Of a stretch of DNA of 64,000 nucleotides, positions 41,952-49,812 are shown in pieces. The stretch covers positions 2,914,001-2,978,000 of the forward strand of contig NZ_CP073754.1 of assembly GCF_018734325.1 (NCBI RefSeq), given 5' to 3'. The number at the start of each line of letters is the position of its first letter. The first letter of the stretch is position 1. This stretch comes from Methylomonas paludis (GTDB lineage: Bacteria; Pseudomonadota; Gammaproteobacteria; Methylococcales; Methylomonadaceae). The translations under genes and the position numbers were made by a program. The notes under the pieces are model-generated. The model was not told the origin of the DNA and ran no database searches. It saw only the letters and a list, made by a program, of their open reading frames with translations.

Positions 41952-42092
41952 GTAGCCTCGATGCAGCAACGCGGAATCGAGGATCATCGCAGCTGATTTA
42001 CCCCCTTAACACGGGATTTGCTGCATTAAACAAGTTTAGTCGCGTTATTTTAAAGCCGTCACCTCGATTCCGCGTTGCTGCATCGAGGCTAC
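41952..42092. repeat. REP-like palindromes with GTAG head, pair 2
   Basis: Two copies of a 31 bp unit (41952-41982 and 42062-42092) are perfect reverse complements of each other, starting GTAGCCTCGATGCAGCAACG and ending GAATCGAGG. Each can fold by CCTCGAT with ATCGAGG. They lie between the two FGE-fold genes and match the pair at 38757-38926. The arrangement and GTAG head indicate a BIME made of REP sequences. Confidence 0.85.
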
Positions 42093-42153
42093 ATTACCAC
42101 CAACCAGCGCTACACAGCTATCAAACAGACCACCAGCCGCGCAGCGCCCCTGA

Positions 42154-42290
42154 CCTGTACTTGACCGGATGCGCTTTATTCGTTTAGAGCTAGGCGGAAA
42201 CCAGTGCTGAGGTAACGGTAATCGGGCTGCCAGCTGAGACGGCAAGCCGAACGGCAGAGCCTGCCGTCGTCACGCCACGAGCCGCCGCGC
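42154..42290 (-). other. Variable-repeat-like segment 2 (DGR style) with conserved 3' flank
   Basis: This is the partner of the segment at 41072-41205. Between the Trp of GGSW and the Gly-Phe-Arg of GFR, nine of 24 codons differ in amino acid (L/R, N/D, S/D, S/R, Y/L, Y/C, N/Y, N/S, S/T) while the frame-setting residues are identical. Most variable codons keep a third-position C. Both copies also share 22 bp past the stop. No template repeat or reverse transcriptase was found in the window. Confidence 0.6.
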
Positions 42291-44887
42291 ATAACGCGGA
42301 CAACGCCTTCCGATGCACCGGGCGGGTCTGTCGTGACTGTAAGATCGTATTCGCCATACCAGTCGTCGCACCATTCCCAGACATTACCGTGCATTTCATA
42401 TAAGCCCCAGGCATTGGCCGGGAAAGTTTTAACCGGTACAGTATGTCCTCGGTATAAACTTTTTTCACCATTTACATAAGGATAATTTCCGTCATAATTG
42501 ACCTGATTGGAGTTAATATTTTCACCAAAGGCAAACGGTGTGCTGGTTCCGGCCCGGCAGGCGTATTCCCATTCCGCATCTGTGGGTAGCCGAGCTTGCA
42601 GGTTTTGTTCGGCAAACACGCCGTCAAGTTTTTGCAGAAATGCTTCTACATCATCCCAACTCACGCTTTCCACGGGCAGGCTGGCAAATTCCTTGAAAAC
42701 ACTGGGATTATCCCCCATCACCTCCCGCCACATTGCTTGAGTACAGGCGGTATCCGCCAGCCAATAGCCTTTAGTAAGGGTCACTTCGTGCTGGATTTCA
42801 TGAATTTCTCGCTCCACTTCCGACTCCGGCGAACCCATCATAAACGTACCCGGCGCTATCCAGCGCAGGCGTTGGCTAACCTGGTTTAATTTCAGATCGG
42901 CGTAGAGGCCAAATTGATCCTGCCCCCAGCCGCTGGCCCATTTCGGCGGCTGAAACCGCTGAAAAGAAAGCCTGTGCCGACCTGTATGCAGTTCAAACCC
43001 ATCAGTGATGGCCGGTACTTTGGATAACAACTGGTTTAGTTTAATGTTGTCACTACCGGCAAAATCCTCATTAAACCAGCTAAAGTAATCCTGAGTTTGG
43101 TCTGATTGCCGCCAAGCTAATAATACCGCCTGCCGGTCTAAGTCAATATCCGCTAGTCGGCTGGTATACTTAGACACGGATAATAAGTTTTGAGCTTGAA
43201 TGAGTTCTAGATGCAAAGCGCTGTTTTGGCGTAAACAAAATGTTTGGGCTGGTTGTACCGGCAAACCCTGCAACCATGTAACCGGATCAATCTGTCCCGG
43301 CAATTTTTGCGGCACATCCACCGCCTTTGCCTGCATGATGGCCGCCGCTATAGTTGCCAGATATGGCTTATATTGTTGGTCGTTTTTTAAGGTCGGCCCC
43401 ACCCACTCCAGATGGTGACCAGCCAGTTGAACCTGCAAAGCCCACGTTCCAGCTGAATCAGTCGGTTCAGCCACCTGCAAAGTGTTTTTCAAGCGTAAGA
43501 AGAACTCCCGTGCCTGCTGGGTTTCACTTTCAATATCTTTGTTTGAAGTCAAAGACTTGTTGGCTAAATAATGCCAAACCAAGGTTTCTTCGTGGCAAAT
43601 AGCCTGGGGCAGACCGGCATGATAAGCGCGCAAACACGTCAAGGTTCTGGCTTGCAAAGCCTCCGGCAATTTTGCAAATTTTTCCCGCCATTCCTGCACC
43701 GCCCAGGGGCTGAGCGCGCAGGCGCTGGCGGCAGTATCCAATTGCGGAAAACACCAGACTTCGCCTTCCAGCCCGGCATCCTGGCCATATTGTGGTAAAC
43801 AGCGGCGCAATTCGCGTAACAAGCCCGGCTCCACCCGGCTGGCCACAGCCATCATGCTTAACAAACTATCGCGATCTTTCGGTACCGCCGTCACTTGCGG
43901 CTGGGTTGATGGCAACAGGCGTGGTAGCGCTCTTAAACTACTGTCCGGGCTTAAACGCACGGTTTTAGCCAAACCCAACAATTCAGCCTGTAAATGCCGC
44001 GCTGCCACCGGAGCCAGAACGCTGACCACTACACCCTGCCGCTGCCAGTCACTTAATCTGTTCTGCCAGCATTGGCGGGGCCAAGGGTGTGCGGCATCCA
44101 CCATGCCTAAATCAGACACCAGCAACAGGCTGTCCCCTGCCGACAACTTCGGCCAGGGGCTGAAGCCGGGCTGCGGGATACCATGCTGTATGACTTGTAA
44201 TGACTGGGTTGGCAGCCCGTTTAATCGGAAAAACCGCACATTGCCGTGTAATACCTGCTGCAAGTGTCTGCGTAATTGCTGCCAGTCTTGCCAATAGGGC
44301 GTTAACCGATCTGAAAAATCCAGCACCACGATTAAGGGCGCAGGCCAGGCGCTACGCCTGCGGCGCGGCAATACCCGCAGCGCCTCCCCCTGAGCAATGT
44401 GTTTGATCAACAAAGGCATATCCAGTCCGGCGGCATGAGTAACAGCCACCAGTTGCCGAAGTTTTGGCCATAACCGGGTCCATGGCACTATGGGCGTATG
44501 CGGGGGGGGGGTATGCTTGGCTCGCCAGGGCCCTTGATCTTGCTGGGTTAAACCGCCCAATTCTGCACTGTTATCCGGTGCTGCTGCCAGCCATTCCGCG
44601 CTGGACACTACGGTTTGCAAGGAATGTAAATAATAGGGGTGAAAAATGCTGGATTGATCTGTGGCCGGCTCTGGCTGCTGCGGCTTTGGTTCCAGCTTTG
44701 CGCCTATGGGAATAAAGTCATCGTCCGGCCTGTCTTCCTGCTCCGGCAGTTTTTCAAACCCTAATTGTTCGGCAAATGATGCTTCCAACCGGGTATCGTT
44801 ATTCGCTAAATGCAGTGCCTTCAATAAATCCGCCCAGCCCTGAACGCCCAGTGGTGTCTGCCTTGTAGCGATATAAGTTTTGCACAT
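42176..44887 (-). CDS. vWA-like protein fused to an FGE/SUMF1-fold domain
   Basis: A 903-residue protein. The first ~100 residues are low in conservation; residues ~185-340 look like a degenerate von Willebrand A domain (PLIVVLDFSDR for the MIDAS DxSxx, then GDSLLLVSDLGMVD). A middle part of unknown fold follows, and the last ~260 residues are an FGE-fold domain (RWIAPGTFMMGSPESEVERE, LPTDAEWEYACRAG, MHGNVWEWCDDWY). The first copper-site Cys is Asp (SWRDDGRLC), so catalysis is unlikely. The layout recalls SAV_2336-like proteins of NTP-dependent conflict systems. The MoxR ATPase gene lies 12 bp upstream and is surely its partner. Confidence 0.75.
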   Translation of the reverse strand: MCKTYIATRQTPLGVQGWADLLKALHLANNDTRLEASFAEQLGFEKLPEQEDRPDDDFIPIGAKLEPKPQQPEPATDQSSIFHPYYLHSLQTVVSSAEWLAAAPDNSAELGGLTQQDQGPWRAKHTPPPHTPIVPWTRLWPKLRQLVAVTHAAGLDMPLLIKHIAQGEALRVLPRRRRSAWPAPLIVVLDFSDRLTPYWQDWQQLRRHLQQVLHGNVRFFRLNGLPTQSLQVIQHGIPQPGFSPWPKLSAGDSLLLVSDLGMVDAAHPWPRQCWQNRLSDWQRQGVVVSVLAPVAARHLQAELLGLAKTVRLSPDSSLRALPRLLPSTQPQVTAVPKDRDSLLSMMAVASRVEPGLLRELRRCLPQYGQDAGLEGEVWCFPQLDTAASACALSPWAVQEWREKFAKLPEALQARTLTCLRAYHAGLPQAICHEETLVWHYLANKSLTSNKDIESETQQAREFFLRLKNTLQVAEPTDSAGTWALQVQLAGHHLEWVGPTLKNDQQYKPYLATIAAAIMQAKAVDVPQKLPGQIDPVTWLQGLPVQPAQTFCLRQNSALHLELIQAQNLLSVSKYTSRLADIDLDRQAVLLAWRQSDQTQDYFSWFNEDFAGSDNIKLNQLLSKVPAITDGFELHTGRHRLSFQRFQPPKWASGWGQDQFGLYADLKLNQVSQRLRWIAPGTFMMGSPESEVEREIHEIQHEVTLTKGYWLADTACTQAMWREVMGDNPSVFKEFASLPVESVSWDDVEAFLQKLDGVFAEQNLQARLPTDAEWEYACRAGTSTPFAFGENINSNQVNYDGNYPYVNGEKSLYRGHTVPVKTFPANAWGLYEMHGNVWEWCDDWYGEYDLTVTTDPPGASEGVVRVMRGGSWRDDGRLCRSACRLSWQPDYRYLSTGFRLALNE

Positions 44888-44899
44888 GGCTATCTTGGT

Positions 44900-45931
44900 T
44901 TAGCGCGTGGCAGCGGGGTTTTTCTGATAGGCAAACTTTGAAACCTTGTTAAGCCAGATTTCTTGACCCTCCTTGTCAGTAGCCAAGGCCTGCAAGCCGC
45001 GCAACAAATCCAGATATTCGGCCAGCCCTGGCCGGTAACTATCCAGCCCCGGATTATTCCGGGTATTGGTCAGCAATTCTGCGGCGCTTTCCAGAATGGC
45101 ATCGTCTATGGGATTGTTACGAAAATGCACCTTGGCCCGCTGTTTAATCCATTCTTTAAATTCACCCTCCGGCTCTATGGTCAACACCAGACAGCGCCGC
45201 ACAAAAGCCGCTGGTAATTCACGATCTTCGTTGGTGGTGATGATGATCAAGGGTTTTTTAGCCGGGTCGGCCTTGATTTCCTGTTCGCCATCCCAGGGCA
45301 AACGGAACCCGGTATTAGCTAGCACCTCCAGCAAGCTATTCGGCAATTCTGCATCGGCTTTATCGATTTCATCCAGTAATAATACGCAGCCTTGAGCTTC
45401 GGCGCGATGCTGTTGATTAACAGAGCTATTATTCGCCAATTGCAGGGTTTTATCGGGGCGTTGGGCAAAACTGCGCGAATGACGCTTAATGTCTTGTAAA
45501 TGGTTTTCTGCTTTAGACCAGTCGATCGCCCACCACAGCACCCCCGGACTGACATAATTACGCGGGTCGGAAACATCCAAATCCGTTCCTGTCGCCTGAC
45601 TGGGCTTGATACCAGCCCCCAGGGCTTGAGCATCCGCCAAACGGGCTATCGCATCAAACCGCCACAGCAAATCCTGCGGCTCGGTACGCGCTGTAACCAC
45701 CTCATAAATAAAAGCCCGCCCCAGATACTCGGCCGCCGCCCGCGCCAGATCACTCTTACCGGTGCCGGGCAAGCCCCGCACCAGCAAAGGCCGCCCGCAA
45801 GCCACAGCCAGGGCTATGGCGTTTTGGGCGTTTTCGTCAAGCAAATACGCCGCTTCCGGCCAAGTGCCAGTGGCGGGCAGGTGTAGGGTTTTAGTATTAG
45901 CTGAAGGGGATGGCTGAGTTTGGTTATTCAT
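44900..45931 (-). CDS. MoxR-type AAA ATPase
   Basis: A 343-residue AAA+ ATPase. Walker A is LVRGLPGTGKSDLARAAAEY (about residues 49-68), Walker B is GCVLLLDEIDKADAELPNSL, sensor 1 is IIITTNEDRELPAAFVRRC. MoxR ATPases act as chaperones for vWA-domain partners, and a vWA-like gene follows by 12 bp. The gene heads the minus-strand group MoxR, vWA-FGE, FGE. A weak promoter (TTGATA, 15 bp, TATAAC) is visible 20-50 bp upstream. The ATPase is likely the switch of the conflict or signalling module. Confidence 0.88.
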   Translation of the reverse strand: MNNQTQPSPSANTKTLHLPATGTWPEAAYLLDENAQNAIALAVACGRPLLVRGLPGTGKSDLARAAAEYLGRAFIYEVVTARTEPQDLLWRFDAIARLADAQALGAGIKPSQATGTDLDVSDPRNYVSPGVLWWAIDWSKAENHLQDIKRHSRSFAQRPDKTLQLANNSSVNQQHRAEAQGCVLLLDEIDKADAELPNSLLEVLANTGFRLPWDGEQEIKADPAKKPLIIITTNEDRELPAAFVRRCLVLTIEPEGEFKEWIKQRAKVHFRNNPIDDAILESAAELLTNTRNNPGLDSYRPGLAEYLDLLRGLQALATDKEGQEIWLNKVSKFAYQKNPAATR

Positions 45932-46005
45932 GGGGTAAATTAAAAATATACTGTTATATCAGAAAGATAAGCCTATCAATTGGCATGGCAAAATAACCCA
46001 AGGCA

Positions 46006-46170
46006 TTAATTCGACGGCATCCCATCAACAGACTTAAATGCTTTGCCAAACCGTACCAGTAATGCCCCAATTAATGGCTCGCTGGTATGCACCCACTCGC
46101 TTGGGTTATTCCCACCATAAACATAAATCCATAACAAATCACCTAACAGGATGTTGAAATTTACTCCCAT
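46006..46170 (-). CDS. 54-residue orphan ORF, possibly a gene remnant
   Basis: The minus strand encodes MGVNFNILLGDLLWIYVYGG and on to a TAA, 54 residues with hydrophobic and aromatic character and normal codon use. A stop lies three codons upstream of the ATG. No ribosome-binding site at proper spacing was seen. It is unrecognised. It may be the 3' end of a component of the MoxR/FGE group cut off by the IS insertion just upstream. The rest of the 45932-46331 gap shows only hairpins. Confidence 0.3.
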   Translation of the reverse strand: MGVNFNILLGDLLWIYVYGGNNPSEWVHTSEPLIGALLVRFGKAFKSVDGMPSN

Positions 46171-46223
46171 GCCTTCGGCTTAAACCCTTAATATAGGGTT
46201 AATTTTTCGGCTGGAAGCCTTAT

Positions 46224-46264
46224 CAGACCTGAATTTCCGTTTCTAGCCCAAAACTTCAGGTCTG
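46224..46264. repeat. 10 bp perfect inverted repeat at the transposase 3' flank
   Basis: CAGACCTGAA (46224-46233) and TTCAGGTCTG (46255-46264) are perfect complements around a 21 bp loop. It could be a terminator-like structure or part of the IS end. Further GC-rich hairpins follow up to the transposase stop. Confidence 0.7.
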
Positions 46265-46331
46265 GCTGTTCTAAATGGCCCTTTTCGGGGCTTCATTTCC
46301 GCCTTTTGGCGGTGGTTAGGCGCACGTCTGC

Positions 46332-47420
46332 CTAGGCGGTCGAACACCGCCAGCCAAAAATATTGCCCATTCGGGTCAGATTATAGGCGGCGAAGGTGAA
46401 GACAGTTTGTGCCGCTACTTTTTTTAAGCGACGGAATTTGGTTTGATGCAGACCACCTATGGTCTTGCTCCAGCCAAACACTTCTTCAACCCGTTTACGG
46501 ATTTTGAGGCTGGTCTTGTATCCGGGATGGCGGGTGGTGCGGTGGTCAATGGCAGAGCCTTTGTTCTTCTGTGCCACATGCGGGGTGACTTTGAGAACGC
46601 GAATGTCGGTCACGAAGCTTTCAACATCGTAGCCTTTGTCTGCGCCCACTGTTGTACCCGGTTTCTTCACAGTCCGTTTGATCATGGTCTTCGCCGCTTC
46701 CCGCTCTGCTGTGCCGGTGGCGTGAGTGACTTCAACATCAACCACCAGACCGTTCCGGTTCTCCATCAGGGCATGGCCCAGGTAACAGAGCTGTGATTTG
46801 TCGCCTTCACTTTTTTTGTATAGCCGGACATCCGGGTCGGTGGTCGAGGCGTGTGTATCATTGCTGCGCTTTTCGCCTTTGAAGTTGACAGTCGGGTTAC
46901 GCGTATCATCTTCCGGAGGTGAGCTTGAACCGTCTTTCTTGACAAAGCTTTTCATGGAAGCCCAGCCTTTAATCAGGGTGCCATCCACGGAAAAATGCTC
47001 GCTGGAGACCAATTCTTGCCATTCGGCAAGCAACAAGATGCGATCAAAAAACAAGCGGCAAATACGTTCATTCAGCAAGCGGTCACGATTGGCGCTGAAG
47101 GTGGAGTGATGCCAGACCTCATCATCCAGCGTCAGCCCCACAAACCAGCGATACAGCAGATTGAAATCAATCTGCTCCACCAACTGTCTTTCGGAACGAA
47201 TGGTGAAAATCACTTGCAGCAAGCTGGCGCGCAATAGGCGCTCTGGTGGGATTGAATCCCGGCCCCGGCGGGCATAAAGCGCGTTAAATTCAGTATCCAT
47301 GGTTTTCAAAAGGATATCGACGATGGCACGGAATTTCCGTAAGGGATGGTCTTTGGGAATCCGTTCTTCCAATGTCCGATAGCTAAAGAGTACATCTTGG
47401 GTGATGTCAGCGCCGCGCAT
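46332..47420 (-). CDS. IS5-like DDE transposase
   Basis: A 362-residue, apparently complete transposase. The N-terminal part (LRASLLQVIFTIRSERQLVE, VWHHSTFSANRDRL) and the DDE residues are visible: Asp in FSVDGTLIKGW, Asp in VGADKGYDVESF, Glu in RKRVEEVFGWSKTIGG. It resembles IS5-family enzymes. I could not identify terminal inverted repeats or a target duplication with confidence, so the IS limits are not given; the element must lie within about 45,950-47,500. It separates the phosphoesterase remnant from the MoxR group. Confidence 0.88.
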   Translation of the reverse strand: MRGADITQDVLFSYRTLEERIPKDHPLRKFRAIVDILLKTMDTEFNALYARRGRDSIPPERLLRASLLQVIFTIRSERQLVEQIDFNLLYRWFVGLTLDDEVWHHSTFSANRDRLLNERICRLFFDRILLLAEWQELVSSEHFSVDGTLIKGWASMKSFVKKDGSSSPPEDDTRNPTVNFKGEKRSNDTHASTTDPDVRLYKKSEGDKSQLCYLGHALMENRNGLVVDVEVTHATGTAEREAAKTMIKRTVKKPGTTVGADKGYDVESFVTDIRVLKVTPHVAQKNKGSAIDHRTTRHPGYKTSLKIRKRVEEVFGWSKTIGGLHQTKFRRLKKVAAQTVFTFAAYNLTRMGNIFGWRCSTA

Positions 47421-47511
47421 AAAATCATTCCGTTGGAATATATAATAATGGAACTATTTTATCATATATAACAATTGCTTGCGATATTATAAACTCTTTG
47501 GCTCAATGAAT

Positions 47512-48954
47512 TTATGCGGCTTGCAGGGGTAGATAAAATCGACAGCCTGCTAATTCCCGATAAAACTTATCGGCAACTTGATCTATCTGCAATTTATTAT
47601 GCCCGCTATTTTCTTTTATTATTAAACCTTTAAAAACACGGGTACTTCTTGGCTGGTTACCATGACTTTTTAAATAAACAGCTAAGGTTTTTATATAATT
47701 TGGCTCATCGGGCTTATAGCCCATCATGTTCAGAGCATTTATGTTTTCTGGCTCATTGTCATCAGGATCAAGCATAAGCTCTTTCAAAAGGTCTTTGGCA
47801 ATATTCTCGCAGGCGGCATCTGGATTAAATTCACCATCTTGGGGAAAATATCTGCCCTCCAATTCAAAATGAGGATTTCGCTTACCGTTTTTGTGTTCCA
47901 TGCTATCTTGCCCAGGAATTTGCGGCGAAGTATTTCTTGCTAAGCTGATTAATTCAACAGTGTGTTTAAGCTCAACAGCAATTCGGGTCAAGCCTAAATC
48001 ATCTTCATCTTTACATTTAACCACCAGTGTTTGTATTAAATAGGCAAAAAGTATTTTTACAGCTTCTTCGCTGGATTTATCAAACTTACCGGCATCAACA
48101 ACGGCTTCTATAGCTGACAAGAAATGCCCAATTTGCGTATTGCGGTTGCCCGAACCGGTTACCAAAATGGTTGGCAAATCAGCTTCATCAAAAGCTGGAA
48201 AATCTTCGTCTTCGTGTAAAAATTTGCTGAATTCTTTTACTATAGGGTTTAATTCCGGTAGCTTCAGCTGTTCATCCAAAGTTTTTATCAGTTTTTGTAG
48301 CCTGGTTTTAGCACCCTTGTCTAATTTTTTATCTACTATATTGAACTTATCCTCTTTAGCCGCTTCAGTGGAAGGTGTTTTTGGGGGTTCGGATTTCGGG
48401 AAATTAATCGGCACCACCCCCTCTTCTTTCTTATGAGTTTGAGTGTCCTTAGTCCAGCTAGAATTCGTCCCATCCCAATGCCGCAAAAACACCAAGCCTT
48501 GTCCCGCAGCAACATCAAAACTAACCCAGTTATATGCATTAGCATAACGAGGATGTTCGGCTATCCTAAGGTCATAACCAGCACCAGCAGGAATAGTAAC
48601 GCACTGGGTTAAAGGATTAGGAACAACTTTAGACCTATGCTCGTGGCCGTGCAAAATAAAATGGCTGGCGTCTTCCAACCGATCTTCTATGCCATGACGC
48701 TCAAAATCAGCCAACCATTCGAACGGATGATGTAATACCGTAATGCGAATATCAGCCTGGGCAATTTCATTTAGCGCATCGTGGATCTGGGGTTCGCCAA
48801 CTACCAAATGATGCCTGTCGTCCACCTCGCCATTACTTGTTTTATTGCGGCCAGACATCCAAGCGGAATTCAGCCCTAATAAAGCAATGTTTTTACCGGC
48901 TATGGTTAGGTGTTTGATACTGGCATAGTCCGGTGAATCTTGCTCAGTGAGTCG
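47512..48954 (-). pseudogene. Calcineurin-like phosphoesterase, 5'-truncated
   Basis: The open frame from an internal ATG at 48858 gives 448 residues, but in-frame sequence with clear phosphoesterase character (SIKHLTIAGKNIALLGLNSA) continues upstream to 48954, where a TAG stops it without any ATG. The C-terminal metal motifs survive (VLHHPFEWL and ILHGHEHRS), while the N-terminal DxH, GD and GNH motifs are missing. The enzyme is therefore probably dead. After the catalytic part comes a ~300-residue C-terminal region of unknown fold with a charged linker. The break coincides with the start of a hairpin-rich element. It may have been an effector of the MoxR/FGE module. Confidence 0.75.
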
Positions 48955-49240
48955 CTATTTTTGCGAAAGCTTGTTTAGGGGCATCCCAGCCCCAACAAGC
49001 GGCAAAAATTACGCGACCGCTAATGCCTCCGGCGGCCCCGATTCGTCCTCCTCACCTCGTTCCGACCCAACAAGGGGATCGGAACTTCGGCTCCAAGTGA
49101 CTTGACGGCGTTTCGCGATGCCTTGCAGGTTTTCTCCGCTTCGCTTCGAAAACCCGCCCGGCGCTACGCCTATCGGGGACTAAAAATCTTCGCTCCACTT
49201 ACGTTCCGCTTCCAAGATTTTCAGCGGCCGCTTGCTACGC
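48951..49240. other. Multi-hairpin structured element of unknown type
   Basis: About 290 bp, GC-rich and non-coding, made of consecutive perfect or near-perfect hairpins: a nested one at 48951-49017 (GTCGC...GCGAC outer, GCTTGTT/AACAAGC and GGGGC/GCCCC inner), then 49059-49085 (GTTCCGA/TCGGAAC), 49128-49154 (GGTTTTC/GAAAACC) and 49183-49221 (AAAATCTT/AAGATTTT). It starts exactly where the phosphoesterase frame breaks. It could be a structured RNA gene, a non-autonomous mobile element or an integron-like recombination site array. Nothing in it matches a family I can name. Confidence 0.6.
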
Positions 49241-49248
49241 CTTATAAT

Positions 49249-49542
49249 TTATTCATAAATATCATCAGCCTGCAAATGACGACGTTTATGAATAACAGCT
49301 AACACACTGATATGATCAGGTTTTATTTCATACAAAATTCGATAAGTGTATACTGATATTTCCCGTACCGATTCTTGATTAAATTCTGATACCACGCGGC
49401 CTCTGTTGGGTAGTTTATCCAAATTCATTGATTTTTTAACCAAATCATCTACTACCCGCTTTGCATAGTGCGCCGAATCCTGTGCTATAAAATCATGAAT
49501 TTGCCGTAGTTGATTCCTGGCGTGGTTTGTCCATTTCACCAT
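49249..49542 (-). CDS. ParE/RelE-superfamily toxin
   Basis: A 97-residue protein of the ParE/RelE fold: WTNHARNQLRQIHDFIAQDS at the start, then a core strand REISVYTYRILYEIKPDHIS and IHKRRHL at the end. Such toxins block gyrase or cleave mRNA on ribosomes; which one applies cannot be told. It overlaps the upstream small gene by 7 bp, the usual antitoxin-toxin layout. Confidence 0.85.
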   Translation of the reverse strand: MVKWTNHARNQLRQIHDFIAQDSAHYAKRVVDDLVKKSMNLDKLPNRGRVVSEFNQESVREISVYTYRILYEIKPDHISVLAVIHKRRHLQADDIYE

Positions 49543-49721
49543 GACTGAATTTCGTTTAACAACGCTTCAGCACCAAGAGTATTATTCTCTTGATTATCCT
49601 GCTGGCCGCGTCTGATATTTTCCAGTACATAAAGCCGATACATAATGTCTTCCATATCTGCATTTTCTGGTAAAGTCTGAATAGCTGCTATGGCTTCCTG
49701 TTTTAGGGTATTTGTCTGCAT
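49536..49721 (-). CDS. Antitoxin of the ParE/RelE pair
   Basis: A 61-residue acidic, helical protein (MQTNTLKQEAIAAIQTLPEN). It has a region rich in Asp, Glu and Gln and ends NEIQSW. Its position, size and 7 bp overlap with the toxin gene identify it as the antitoxin. The DNA-binding domain type is not evident. Confidence 0.75.
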   Translation of the reverse strand: MQTNTLKQEAIAAIQTLPENADMEDIMYRLYVLENIRRGQQDNQENNTLGAEALLNEIQSW

Positions 49722-49812
49722 GTTAAATACGCTCCTGAAATCGTCAATAATTTTGTTGTGTTGGCATTCCGCTTAGCTTTAACCCCATTGATATTATAAG
49801 GTTAACACGCTT

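Noticed and set aside
41072-42290. A complete diversity-generating retroelement in the window
   Set aside because: No reverse transcriptase, accessory Avd gene or template repeat is present here; only the target-like segments are.
45950-47470. TGTTATAT at both sides of the transposase as IS terminal repeats
   Set aside because: Only 8 matching AT-rich bases, no longer complementarity and no target duplication; not enough to set the IS ends.
48951-49240. The hairpin array as a CRISPR array or an integron attC array
   Set aside because: The hairpins differ from each other, there are no equal-length spacers, and no convincing attC core-site pairs or integrase are visible.
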